Part shown: positions 35,811 through 44,262 of the stretch, piece after piece
Layout: each line of letters begins with the position of its first letter
Numbering within the stretch: the stretch's first letter is position 1
Origin: UMGS172 sp045546915
Lineage (GTDB): Bacteria > Bacillota > Clostridia > Oscillospirales > Acutalibacteraceae
Reading direction: 5' to 3'
Length of the DNA stretch: 64,000 nt
Assembly: GCA_045546915.1 (NCBI GenBank)
Contig: JAZQDU010000016.1
Coordinates: 28,687-92,686 of the forward strand
The notes under the pieces: generated by a model
Seen by the model: only the letters and a program-made list of their open reading frames with translations
What the model was told of the DNA's origin: nothing
The model's database searches: none
Position numbers and translations under genes: made by a program

Positions 35811-35965
35811 TGTGGCGAAGCCACACCTTACTTCTTCACTATTCACTATTACTTCTTACTTCCCAAAAATCCCGTATCAAACTTTATTTGAGGTAAGAGT
35901 GAAGAGGTAAGAAGTAAGAAGTAAAAATCCCGCCCACTTGTGTGAACGGGATTTTTGGGAGTTTT
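35811..35965 (+). repeat. Intergenic repeat, copy 1
   Basis: Starts with a GTGGC-GAA-GCCAC hairpin and a 62-base block rich in ACTTCTTACTTC-type units that is repeated almost exactly at 36471-36532 in the same direction (one inserted C). The second half is roughly the inverse of the first (GGTAAGAAGTAAG), so the whole could fold back on itself like a MITE. The right end forms an AAAATCCCG hairpin that also looks like the terminator of the gene at 36014-36397. Confidence 0.8.
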
Positions 35966-36013
35966 GAACTTAATGACACGAATTAAATATGACTAAAAAC
36001 CGCTGTATTTCTA

Positions 36014-36397
36014 CTACATACTCTTAAACATTTTATAGGTGATACAATTCACAAAATTTTCATCATATTTTTTAGAACTTCTGAAAATACCATTGTCTAA
36101 TCCTTGGTCGCCAAGCGGAGCTCCTTTTACCACAAATATGGTATTATAAACTTTACCATCAAATTTATAAATAGGTATTCTATCTCCATATTGTCTCCCT
36201 GCACTTCTGGGGAAACGAGGAATTTGCTCCCAACAAATAGTATTATCAACAAAATGAATTATGGTTTTGTTATTGGCTCTTTTCTTAGGAATAATGATTG
36301 TATACACTTCTTCATCACATTTTACAGAATAAACATTTACAAATTCTGTTTGGTTAATAAGTTCCTTGTTTGTTTTAAAAGAATTAAACAATTTCAT
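36014..36397 (-). CDS. Hypothetical protein between two repeat copies
   Basis: 127 residues, not recognised. No signal peptide or membrane segment. The C-terminal half is rich in basic and aromatic residues (GRQYGDRIPIYKFDGKVYNT, then GAPLGDQGLDNGIF). ATG 36397 is chosen because AGAGG lies 8 bases upstream; a GTG three codons before it is on the site. It is flanked by two direct copies of an intergenic repeat, so it could have been moved or captured as a unit. Its AT content is slightly higher than its neighbours' by eye. Confidence 0.6.
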   Translation of the reverse strand: MKLFNSFKTNKELINQTEFVNVYSVKCDEEVYTIIIPKKRANNKTIIHFVDNTICWEQIPRFPRSAGRQYGDRIPIYKFDGKVYNTIFVVKGAPLGDQGLDNGIFRSSKKYDENFVNCITYKMFKSM

Positions 36398-36470
36398 ATA
36401 ATTCACCTCTTGGGTGTATTATAGCATAAAAACAAATATAAATCAATGCGGAGTATTGTATATATAATCC

Positions 36471-36604
36471 GTGGCGAAGCCACACCTTACTTCTTCACTA
36501 TTCACTATTACTTCTTACTTCCAAAAATCCCGAATGCGAAATTTAGTGAAAAGGGAATAGTGAAAAAGTAAAATCCCGAACGCTTACGCATGCGGGATTT
36601 TTGG
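36471..36604 (+). repeat. Intergenic repeat, copy 2
   Basis: Same leading GTGGC-GAA-GCCAC palindrome and 62-base block as copy 1, in the same orientation. The distal part differs, but ends in a similar AAAATCCCG ... CGGGATTTTT hairpin (36571-36602), which doubles as terminator of the tRNA array. Confidence 0.8.
36571..36602 (-). terminator. Terminator of the tRNA array
   Basis: AAAATCCCG pairs with CGGGATTTT, with a T run on the minus strand, directly after the encoded CCA of tRNA-Cys. It coincides with the right end of repeat copy 2. Confidence 0.75.
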
Positions 36605-36675
36605 AGGCGCCACCCAGATTCGAACTGGGGGTAAAGGCTTTGCAGGCCTCTGCCTTACCACTTGGCGATGGCGCC
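36602..36675 (-). tRNA. tRNA-Cys (GCA)
   Basis: Cloverleaf read on the minus strand: acceptor GGCGCCA with its complement, discriminator U, T-arm GTTCGAATC, anticodon loop CTGCAAA with anticodon GCA, encoded CCA. 74 nt. Confidence 0.96.
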
Positions 36676-36686
36676 TTATTAAGTTT

Positions 36687-36723
36687 AAAGGACGCTTAAA
36701 GCGTTTTAAGCGTCCTTTTTTTT
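36687..36723 (+). terminator. Plus-strand-oriented terminator inside the tRNA array
   Basis: Fourteen-base perfect arms (AAAGGACGCTTAAA and its complement) with a 4-base loop, followed on the plus strand by eight T. The tRNAs are on the minus strand, where the hairpin is followed by a poor T run. It lies between tRNA-Cys and tRNA-Gly. Confidence 0.8.
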
Positions 36724-36798
36724 GGAGCGGATTACGAGGCTCGAACTCGCTACCTCCACCTTGGCAAGGTGGCGCTCTACCAGATGAGCTAAATCCGC
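36723..36798 (-). tRNA. tRNA-Gly (GCC)
   Basis: Acceptor GCGGATT pairs with AATCCGC, discriminator U, encoded CCA; anticodon stem CCACC/GGTGG around loop TTGCCAA gives anticodon GCC; T-arm GTTCGAGCC. 76 nt. Confidence 0.96.
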
Positions 36799-36806
36799 AT
36801 AAAAAA

Positions 36807-36882
36807 TGGTGCCTCCGATCGGAATCGAACCAATGACACGGGGATTTTCAGTCCCCTGCTCTACCTACTGAGCTACAGAGGC
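36807..36882 (-). tRNA. tRNA-Phe (GAA)
   Basis: Acceptor GCCTCTG pairs with CGGAGGC (one G-U), discriminator A, encoded CCA; anticodon stem GGGGA/TCCCC around CTGAAAA gives GAA. 76 nt. Confidence 0.96.
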
Positions 36883-36887
36883 GTTGG

Positions 36888-36964
36888 TGGCGACCTGGAT
36901 GGGGCTCGAACCCACGACCTCTAGCGTGACAGGCTAGCGTTCTAACCAACTGAACTACCAGGCC
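36888..36964 (-). tRNA. tRNA-Asp (GTC)
   Basis: Acceptor GGCCTGG pairs with CCAGGTC, discriminator G (as in tRNA-Asp), encoded CCA; anticodon stem CTAGC/GCTAG around CTGTCAC gives GTC. 77 nt. Confidence 0.96.
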
Positions 36965-36970
36965 ACCTTT

Positions 36971-37046
36971 TGGTGGGAACAACAGGGCTCGAACCTGTGA
37001 CCCTCTGCTTGTAAGGCAGATGCTCTCCCAGCTGAGCTATGCTCCC
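36971..37046 (-). tRNA. tRNA-Val (TAC)
   Basis: Acceptor GGGAGCA pairs with TGTTCCC, discriminator A, encoded CCA; anticodon stem TCTGC/GCAGA around CTTACAA gives TAC. First tRNA of the array in transcription order. 76 nt. Confidence 0.96.
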
Positions 37047-37085
37047 AACTAAATCACTTAGTGGTGACCACCGGCGACGTTTGAT

Positions 37086-37114
37086 ATAATACCACATCGC
37101 TTTTAGTTTGTCAA
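37086..37114 (-). promoter_or_regulatory. Strong sigma-A promoter of the tRNA array
   Basis: Consensus TTGACA and TATTAT with 17 bases between, about 40 bases upstream of tRNA-Val on the minus strand, following the hslO stop. Confidence 0.85.
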
Positions 37115-37133
37115 CACTTTTTTTAAGATTTTT

Positions 37134-38018
37134 TTAATTTTTTTCGGATTTATTTTTAAGTATCATTTTAAGGTCATCAGGCGTAAAAACATACTTTTCG
37201 TTACAGAAATGACAAACCACTTCCTGCGGCTCTTTCGACTCTATCATTTCTCGCAAATCATCATCACTAATGCTTGCAAGTGCGCCTTCGGTACGGGTTC
37301 GGCTACATTTACATTTATATTCGACCTGTTGTTCGTAAAGCACCTCAAACTCAAAATTTTTAAGTGCAAGTTTTAAAATATCAAGAGGTGTTTTACCGTC
37401 AGACAGCATTTTTGTTACCGCTTCAAGCGAATTAACACCCTCTTCTAATTTTTCGATATCACTATCGGTTGCGCCCGGCAAAAGTTGTATTATAAAGCCG
37501 CCTGCCGACTTAACCGTCAAATCAGGGTTTACAAGCACACCTAATGCACATACTGTAGGTATCTGCTCGCTTATGGCGTAATATGCTGTAATATCCTCAG
37601 CTATTTCTCCCGAAGTCAACGGCACCTGACCGACATATGGTTCTTTTAATCCTAAGTCTTTAATTATAAAAAGCGTTCCACCGCCCACTGCTCCGCCAAC
37701 ATCTAATTTGCCCTTTGCATTTAGCGGCAGTTCAACAACCGGATTTGTAACATAACCCCTAACGTTTCCGTCAAAGTCAGACGCGGCAACCAATGTACCC
37801 ACAGGTCCGTCGCCCTGAATACGGACAGTCAAAGAATTATCGGCACCTTTTAGCATATTTCCCATCATAGAGGTAGCAGTGAGCACCCTGCCCAAGGCAG
37901 CAGTAACCACAGCAGATGTTTTATGATATTTTTCTGCTTTAGCGACAATATCAGTACTATCGACACAAACCGCCATAACAGCACCGTCATTTGTTATACA
38001 TCTTATAAGATTACCCAT
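37134..38018 (-). CDS. hslO: Hsp33 redox-regulated chaperone
   Basis: Cytoplasmic holdase activated by oxidative stress through release of zinc from four cysteines. The redox switch is visible at the C-terminus: YKCKCSRTR (CxC) and VCHFCNEKY (CxxC) near 235-270. N-terminal chaperone domain with GPVGTLVAASDFDGNVRGYV. 294 residues. It starts one base after the methyltransferase stop. Confidence 0.96.
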   Translation of the reverse strand: MGNLIRCITNDGAVMAVCVDSTDIVAKAEKYHKTSAVVTAALGRVLTATSMMGNMLKGADNSLTVRIQGDGPVGTLVAASDFDGNVRGYVTNPVVELPLNAKGKLDVGGAVGGGTLFIIKDLGLKEPYVGQVPLTSGEIAEDITAYYAISEQIPTVCALGVLVNPDLTVKSAGGFIIQLLPGATDSDIEKLEEGVNSLEAVTKMLSDGKTPLDILKLALKNFEFEVLYEQQVEYKCKCSRTRTEGALASISDDDLREMIESKEPQEVVCHFCNEKYVFTPDDLKMILKNKSEKN

Positions 38019-38019
38019 T

Positions 38020-38766
38020 TCAACTTCTCTTTCTTGTTACATAAATAATTCGTTCTTCATTGACTTTCGGCGAATTTTCACTCAAATCCCCCAACACAGC
38101 CACTACCTGAAGCCCTGCATTATCACACATTTTTTGCAAAATTTCATCACTATACGCTCTTTCAGAAAATTCTTCAACATAGCGATTATATGTGCCGTTC
38201 TTGTTTTTATTTAAAAAATCAAGACGTATATCAACCATACCGTTTTCAGTGCAGTCCGAATTACGCCATAAACAAAGTACATCATCGGTTTCACTAACAA
38301 AAGTTTTGCTTGACAAAACATTTTGGTGCTTATACATTGTATTAACGTCAAATATAAACAGGCGGTCTTTTTCAAGAAACAATGATACTCTGTTAAAAGA
38401 TTTTTGCAGTTCTTCTTCGTCAATAATATGATTAATACTGTCAAGGCAACATATAGCACCGTCAACCGTACCATAAAGGTCAAGTCCCGATGCCGACTGA
38501 CAAAGCAGCAACATATTTATACCTTTTTGATAACACTTTTCACGTGCAACGCCTAACATCTCAACCGACGGGTCTACACCTATTACGTCAATACCTTTTT
38601 GATAAAATTCAAGAGAAAAACCGCCTGTTCCGCACGCAAGGTCTAACAAAAGCGTTGGCAGACGGTCATATCTTTTGAATATTTCTAACAGATACTCAGT
38701 TCTTTTTTTATAATCGACATCGGTCTGAAGCCTGTCGTAAAATTGAGCAAAATCAGAATAACTCAT
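38020..38766 (-). CDS. SAM-dependent class I methyltransferase
   Basis: 248 residues with the AdoMet loop LLDLACGTGGFSLEF near 40-55 and DVIGVDPSVEML next. N-terminal YSDFAQFYDRLQTDVDY is the pattern of a large family of small-molecule methyltransferases with unknown substrates in Firmicutes. ATGA overlap with the YerC-type gene upstream and a 1-base gap to hslO indicate one operon. Confidence 0.88.
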   Translation of the reverse strand: MSYSDFAQFYDRLQTDVDYKKRTEYLLEIFKRYDRLPTLLLDLACGTGGFSLEFYQKGIDVIGVDPSVEMLGVAREKCYQKGINMLLLCQSASGLDLYGTVDGAICCLDSINHIIDEEELQKSFNRVSLFLEKDRLFIFDVNTMYKHQNVLSSKTFVSETDDVLCLWRNSDCTENGMVDIRLDFLNKNKNGTYNRYVEEFSERAYSDEILQKMCDNAGLQVVAVLGDLSENSPKVNEERIIYVTRKRS

Positions 38767-39050
38767 TTATCTTTCAATCTTTCAAAAACAAACTTATAAC
38801 CATCGTTACCATAGTTAAGTGAACGGTTTACGCGGCTAATGGTAGCAGTACTGGCGCCGGTTGCAGCAACAATATCGCTATACACCTTACCTTCAGTCAG
38901 CATTTTTGCAACAACTACACGCTGAGCAATCGACTGAATTTCTTTAATGGTACAAATATCCTCAAAGAATGAATAACACTCGTCAACATTTTGCAATGTG
39001 AGTATAGATTTAAAAAGCATATCAGTGCTTTCGTTATGAAGTTTATCCAC
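38763..39050 (-). CDS. YerC/YecD TrpR-related repressor-like protein
   Basis: 95-residue DNA-binding protein of the TrpR-like superfamily (YerC/YecD). Pattern: MLFKSILTLQNVDECYSFF, TIKEIQSIAQRVVVAKML, then the recognition helix TGASTATISRVNRSLNYGNDGY. GTG 39050 is chosen since AAGGA lies 10 bases upstream and the length fits the family; the longer frame would add an untypical N-terminus. No effector is known. Heads the yerC-methyltransferase-hslO operon. Confidence 0.85.
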   Translation of the reverse strand: MDKLHNESTDMLFKSILTLQNVDECYSFFEDICTIKEIQSIAQRVVVAKMLTEGKVYSDIVAATGASTATISRVNRSLNYGNDGYKFVFERLKDK

Positions 39051-39124
39051 GTATAACACGTCCTTTCGTATTAACATTTTAACACGATAAATCACGAAAG
39101 TCAACTACTCTTTTTCATTTGACA

Positions 39125-39158
39125 ATAAAACCGCTGTCGTTTTTATCCGACAGCGGTT
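39125..39158 (-). terminator. Intrinsic terminator after ftsH
   Basis: Eleven-base arms AACCGCTGTCG and CGACAGCGGTT with an 8-base loop and TTTT on the minus strand, just after the ftsH stop. Confidence 0.85.
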
Positions 39159-39163
39159 AAGAG

Positions 39164-41029
39164 TTATTCTTGAGTGTTCATTATTTCGCGGAAATCGTCT
39201 CCACTGATTTTTTCGTTAACAAAGAGTTGTTGAGCAACCTTATGCACCTTATCCATATTACTGTTAAGGATTTCCTTAGCCTTATCATACTGAGCCATAA
39301 TAATTTCACGAACCTCAGAATCGATAATAGCAGCCATATTTTCGGAATAGTTAGGTGTTGAAGAGAAATCGCGTCCTAAAAATACCTCATTATTTCCGGT
39401 ACCTAATTTAACAAGTCCAACCTTAGCACTCATACCAAATTTAGTAACCATATTATGAGCCATTTCGGTAGCACGTTCGATATCGTTAGATGCTCCTGTG
39501 CAGATATCGTCCTGGGTAAGTTCCTCAGCAGCGCGACCGCCCAAAAGCGAACAAATATCCTCTTCCATTTTGGTTTTAGATATATGTCCGTTATCCTCAT
39601 TAGGCAAGTACATTGTAAAACCTGCTGCCATTCCGCGAGGGATAATTGATATCTGGTGAACCGGGTCTTGAGTTGGCAAGAAATAAGATACAACTGCATG
39701 ACCTGCCTCATGATAAGAGGTAATCATTTTATCCTTTTCCTTTATAACCCTCGACTTCTTCTCGGCACCCATCATAACCTTAACGGTTGCTTCTTCTATA
39801 TCCTGCTCGGTAATGGCCTTTCGGTCAGCGCGAGCAGCAAGCAAAGCGGCTTCGTTAAGAAGGTTTTCAAGGTCTGCACCTGTAAAACCTGATGTTGACT
39901 GTGCAATAGTTTTAAGGTTAACATCGGGAGCAAGTGGCTTACCTCTTGAATGAACCTTCAAAATTTCTTCTCTACCCTTAACGTCGGGATAATTTACCAT
40001 TATCTGACGGTCAAAACGACCCGGACGAAGCAACGCTCTATCCAAAATATCGGGACGGTTGGTTGCGGCAATAATAATGACTCCCTCATTAGCACCAAAA
40101 CCATCCATCTCAACCAGCAACTGGTTAAGAGTTTGCTCTCTTTCGTCATGTCCACCGCCGAGACCTGCACCCCTTTGACGACCTACCGCATCAATTTCAT
40201 CAATGAAAATTATTGCGGGTGAATTTTTCTTTGCTTGGTCAAAAAGGTCACGTACACGCGATGCACCAACACCGACGAACATCTCAACAAAGTCAGAACC
40301 CGATATTGAGAAGAAAGGCACACCTGCCTCACCGGCAACGGCACGTGCAAGTAATGTTTTACCGGTTCCCGGAGGGCCTACAAGCAATACGCCCTTAGGA
40401 ATTCTTGCGCCCAATTCATTAAACTTCTTCGGGTCTTTGAGGAACTGCACAAGTTCTGCCATTTCCTCTTTTTCCTCATCGGCGCCTGCAACATCGGCAA
40501 ATGTAGTCTTACGCTTGTCGTCCTCTGCCTTTTTAATGCGTGCTTTACCAAAGCTCATGGTCTTATCCCCGCCCATTGAGCCCATTCGACGCATTATAAA
40601 TATCCAACCGAAGATAATAAGCGCAAACATAATAATGGTCGGCAACATGCTGACAATCCATGATGTTTCTCCGCCCGACTCGTAATTGTAGTCGATATCC
40701 AAGGCTTCTTTTTCTGCATCGGTAGTATCCTCAGCGGAATACACTGCTGTATTATATTCGATTACTGCCTCGGAAACGTCGTTATAAAATATTTCTGCAC
40801 TTGCAACAGTAATTACGTGTTCCTTGCCGTCGTCACGTGTGGTATATTTCAGTTTACCGTTATATAGATTAAGTTCAAACTCGCTGACGTCACCATTGCG
40901 AACCATCTCAACTATTGAAGAATAATCAACATCTTCTGCCTGCTCTGAACTGTATACGACACCTACTACAACCAAAATAAGTATAAGCGGTATGCCTATA
41001 TACAACAGAATTTTCTTAAAATTACTCAT
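39164..41029 (-). CDS. ftsH: ATP-dependent zinc metalloprotease FtsH
   Basis: Membrane AAA+ protease for quality control and regulated proteolysis. Two N-terminal membrane helices (about 7-26 and 126-145), Walker A VGPPGTGKTLLARAVAGEA near 215-233, the second-region RRPGRFDRQI-like segment, and zinc motif HEAGH near 440. 621 residues, full length. GGCAGG precedes ATG 41029. It lies downstream of tilS as in many Firmicutes. Confidence 0.97.
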   Translation of the reverse strand: MSNFKKILLYIGIPLILILVVVGVVYSSEQAEDVDYSSIVEMVRNGDVSEFELNLYNGKLKYTTRDDGKEHVITVASAEIFYNDVSEAVIEYNTAVYSAEDTTDAEKEALDIDYNYESGGETSWIVSMLPTIIMFALIIFGWIFIMRRMGSMGGDKTMSFGKARIKKAEDDKRKTTFADVAGADEEKEEMAELVQFLKDPKKFNELGARIPKGVLLVGPPGTGKTLLARAVAGEAGVPFFSISGSDFVEMFVGVGASRVRDLFDQAKKNSPAIIFIDEIDAVGRQRGAGLGGGHDEREQTLNQLLVEMDGFGANEGVIIIAATNRPDILDRALLRPGRFDRQIMVNYPDVKGREEILKVHSRGKPLAPDVNLKTIAQSTSGFTGADLENLLNEAALLAARADRKAITEQDIEEATVKVMMGAEKKSRVIKEKDKMITSYHEAGHAVVSYFLPTQDPVHQISIIPRGMAAGFTMYLPNEDNGHISKTKMEEDICSLLGGRAAEELTQDDICTGASNDIERATEMAHNMVTKFGMSAKVGLVKLGTGNNEVFLGRDFSSTPNYSENMAAIIDSEVREIIMAQYDKAKEILNSNMDKVHKVAQQLFVNEKISGDDFREIMNTQE

Positions 41030-41105
41030 TTCCTGCCCCTTTCAGGTGATATTGCTCTTATAAATAATAGTATTCTCCAAAAAGGAACACTACCATAAGT
41101 CAAAT

Positions 41106-42422
41106 TTAAAATTTATTAATCATTATAGCACATTTTGTATTTTCGTCAACCAAAACTCGCTCATCAACGCCAAAATTTTCAACCCACAAAACACCGTTAT
41201 CATCGGACAAAACAAAAAGTCTTTCCCTTAGTTCTGCCGGCATATCGGATTCGTTAAAAAGTTTTTTTAGCGTTTTGGTCACGTTGCGACCTAAAAGCCT
41301 TATACTATCGCCAGGTTTTCTGTGCCTAAATATCAGTTCGCCGCATATTTTATCACAGTCCAATGCGTTTTTTGAAAACAAACTGTTAAATTTATGCGTA
41401 TTTTCCAAATTTTCTCTGTTAATTACAAATTGATTGGTTTTAAAAGGAAAAGTATCAACACTTATTTCTTTATTTTCACGGACTGCTTTCTTTTCTATCC
41501 TTAGTATACCCTTTCTTACGGTCGCCTCAAACTGATTTTTAAAACTCACTCTTTTGCCGCCCGACCGACACATTTCGTCAATAGAATTAATATGCACATC
41601 CTCAGGCATTAAACCCGTTTTATATTTGCAAAGTTTTGCAATCATACGGCGTCTTATTGAAATATGCTGTTCCAAAAGAAATAAAACATCAAGCCCGTCG
41701 TTACAAAATGCCTTAGAATATGCCTCATCGGTTAATAAATTAAGCATGTCGGCATCATCCGATATATTTTTACAAAGGCGGGATACATTATGCACCGCAT
41801 TATCATTTACCTTTACGAGTTCGGTAACTACATTGTGCCTTATACGATTTCGGGAATATGCAACATCAAAATTCGTTTTATCAACGCAGTAAGTCAAATT
41901 ATTCTCTTTGCAATAAGCCTCAACCTCTTGGCGAGTTACATAAATAAGTGGTCTTATAATATTGCCTCTTTTAGGCGGTATACCGCTAATACCGTCAAGC
42001 CCTGCTCCACGCGATATATTGAAAAGCACTGTTTCAATATTATCATTTGCAGTATGCGCCGTTGCAATAATACCACTCGATACTCTACTTAAAAACTCAT
42101 ATCTAATGTTTCTTGCAGCAAGTTCAAGGCTTTCTTTAGTGTTAGAGGCTTTCAAAGGCACATTTACTCGCTCAATATAAAGTTTTACCCCTAATTTTTT
42201 GCAAAGTTCTATAACGAAAGCCTCGTCTTTATCGGCATCCGCACCTCTTATTTGATGGTTAAGATGTGCTGCCTCAACACTAATGCAAAATTGGTCTTTA
42301 AGCGACAGTAATGCATGTAACAAAGCAACCGAATCCGCACCGCCCGAAAGCGCCACCGTAACGGTCTTAGCACCGTTTAGCATATTATATTTACTGATTG
42401 CGGTTTTAACTGAATTTAACAT
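41106..42422 (-). CDS. tilS: tRNA(Ile)-lysidine synthetase
   Basis: Modifies cytidine 34 of the CAU isoleucine tRNA to lysidine. ATP-pyrophosphatase loop VALSGGADSVALLHALL near 22-38, followed by HLNHQIRGADAD and TAHTANDNIETVLFNISRG; C-terminal substrate-recognition domain after about 330. 438 residues from ATG 42422, whose A is the last base of the dnaB stop; the longer frame lies inside dnaB. Confidence 0.95.
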   Translation of the reverse strand: MLNSVKTAISKYNMLNGAKTVTVALSGGADSVALLHALLSLKDQFCISVEAAHLNHQIRGADADKDEAFVIELCKKLGVKLYIERVNVPLKASNTKESLELAARNIRYEFLSRVSSGIIATAHTANDNIETVLFNISRGAGLDGISGIPPKRGNIIRPLIYVTRQEVEAYCKENNLTYCVDKTNFDVAYSRNRIRHNVVTELVKVNDNAVHNVSRLCKNISDDADMLNLLTDEAYSKAFCNDGLDVLFLLEQHISIRRRMIAKLCKYKTGLMPEDVHINSIDEMCRSGGKRVSFKNQFEATVRKGILRIEKKAVRENKEISVDTFPFKTNQFVINRENLENTHKFNSLFSKNALDCDKICGELIFRHRKPGDSIRLLGRNVTKTLKKLFNESDMPAELRERLFVLSDDNGVLWVENFGVDERVLVDENTKCAIMINKF

Positions 42423-43789
42423 TATCCAATCACATCCCGCGATGAAAAACGAGTATACTGACCATCCCAATAAAGGTCTACCGAGCCCAAACCGCCATGA
42501 CGGTTTTTAGCAACAATACATTCCGCTTTATGCTCATCAATCTCGATATTAGGGTCAGTATTCTCATTTTGATAGTACTTTTCACGATACATGAAAAGTA
42601 CAATATCTGCATCTTGTTCGATAGAACCCGATTCTCTAAGGTCAGAAAGAGCAGGTTTATGAGATTTTCCTTTAACCTCAGTGCCACGGCTTAGCTGAGC
42701 ACAACAAATTACCGGAACACCCAATTCTTTTGCCATTATTTTAAGATTTCTTGTGATATCCGAAACCTCTTGCACACGATTTTCAGTGCGCTTAGCCGAC
42801 TGCATAAGACCCAAATAGTCGATTATTACAAGGTCAACATTTTTCATTCTGCGAAGTTTTGCCTTCATTTCAGGTACAGTAATACCTGAAGTTTCATCAA
42901 TATACATTTGCACATCTTTAAAGCGTTCGCCCGCCTGTGAAAGCCTTAACCACTCTTCATTTGACAAATCAGCAGTACGTAATTTACCGCTTTCAATCAT
43001 CGCCTCACTCGATAGCAAACGTTGGGCTAATTGGTCACGACTCATTTCCAAAGAGAAAAAGCAAACAGTTTTACCCGACTGCACAGCAACATTTCGAGCA
43101 ATGTTAAGTGCAAATGCAGTTTTACCCATACCGGGTCGAGCACCAACAATGATAAGGTCAGAACGATTAAGTCCTGTAATTAATTTATCGAGATCGGAAA
43201 ATCCGGTAGGAATACCTATATATTCCTTACGTGTTTCGGGATTACTGATTTTAGATAGTCTTACAAAGGTTTCGCCCTCAATGACACTGCCAAGTTGCTT
43301 AAGGCCCGACACATCTCTGCCCTGACGAATCTCATAAATCTTTTGCTCGGCTGCATCAAGCAACATATTGGCATCGGTAGCACCGCCTGAAGCCATATCA
43401 ATAATATCACGAGAGGATACAATCAGCGAACGAACATAAAAACGCTCACGTATAATATTTGCGTGCGTGACAATATTGGCAGAGGTAGAAACACTCTGCA
43501 TAAGATTGGTTATGTAATTTTTAGCACCCTCCGCATCAAACAGTTCATCGCCTCTGAGTTTTTCAAGAATAGATACAAACTCAATAGGCTGATTTGCGGC
43601 ACTGAGGGATGTGAGGATTTCATACATTCTGCGGTTTTGCGGAATATAAAAATGCTCAGCTCTCAGTCTGTCCATAACCATATTAATACTGGGCGGGTCA
43701 TTAAGCACGGCACCAAGAACCGACTGCTCGGCATCATTGGAAAAAGGCAGTGACATACCTTCAAAACCGTAATCGTTTTTATCTGCCAT
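42422..43789 (-). CDS. dnaB: Replicative DNA helicase DnaB
   Basis: Hexameric helicase of the replication fork. N-terminal primase-binding domain (LPFSNDAEQSVLGAVLNDPP) then RecA-like domain with Walker A GARPGMGKTAFALNIA near 205-220, Walker B VDLVIIDYLGLM and the DnaB motif SDLRESGSIEQDADIVLFMYR. 455 residues, no intein. Follows rplI closely, a common gene pair. Confidence 0.97.
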   Translation of the reverse strand: MADKNDYGFEGMSLPFSNDAEQSVLGAVLNDPPSINMVMDRLRAEHFYIPQNRRMYEILTSLSAANQPIEFVSILEKLRGDELFDAEGAKNYITNLMQSVSTSANIVTHANIIRERFYVRSLIVSSRDIIDMASGGATDANMLLDAAEQKIYEIRQGRDVSGLKQLGSVIEGETFVRLSKISNPETRKEYIGIPTGFSDLDKLITGLNRSDLIIVGARPGMGKTAFALNIARNVAVQSGKTVCFFSLEMSRDQLAQRLLSSEAMIESGKLRTADLSNEEWLRLSQAGERFKDVQMYIDETSGITVPEMKAKLRRMKNVDLVIIDYLGLMQSAKRTENRVQEVSDITRNLKIMAKELGVPVICCAQLSRGTEVKGKSHKPALSDLRESGSIEQDADIVLFMYREKYYQNENTDPNIEIDEHKAECIVAKNRHGGLGSVDLYWDGQYTRFSSRDVIG

Positions 43790-43803
43790 AAAGCACCTCT
43801 TGT

Positions 43804-44244
43804 TTATTCTACAACGTTAACGGTGACCTTAGCCACAATTCCGTTATAAAGTTTTACCTCTGCAGTAAAGCTACCGTATGATTTAATATCAAAGCACGAA
43901 ACCTTCTTTTTATCAACATCAACGCCAAAATGTGTTTTTATTTCGGTTGCAATTTCTTTAGAAGTAACTGCACCGAAAAGTTTACCGCCTGCACCGGCTT
44001 TGGCGTGAATGGTAATCTCTTTGCCGTCTATTTTTGCACAAGAAGCATTGGCGGCAGCCTTTTCCTCAGCAATATGATGCGCCTTTGATGCTTCACGGTT
44101 TTTAAGTTCATTAAGTGCGGTTGCATTTGCCTCAACCGCTAAATCCTTAGGGAACAAAAAGTTTCTGGCATAACCGTCGGAAGCGTTTACCATTTCTCCC
44201 TTTTTACCCAAGCCTTTAACATCAGCCTTTAATATAACCTTCAT
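43804..44244 (-). CDS. rplI: 50S ribosomal protein L9
   Basis: Ribosomal bL9, 146 residues: MKVILKADVKGLGKKGEMVNASDGYARNFLFP N-terminal domain (key segment GYARNFLFP), a connecting helix, and the C-terminal domain with AGAGGKLFGAVTSKEI. Lies between gdpP and dnaB in the well-known gdpP-rplI-dnaB order. Confidence 0.97.
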   Translation of the reverse strand: MKVILKADVKGLGKKGEMVNASDGYARNFLFPKDLAVEANATALNELKNREASKAHHIAEEKAAANASCAKIDGKEITIHAKAGAGGKLFGAVTSKEIATEIKTHFGVDVDKKKVSCFDIKSYGSFTAEVKLYNGIVAKVTVNVVE

Positions 44245-44262
44245 ATAAATATCTCCCTGAAT

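Noticed and set aside
35811..36604. Two direct repeats as a CRISPR remnant
   Set aside because: Only two long copies with internal palindromes and no cas genes; fits an interspersed repeat.
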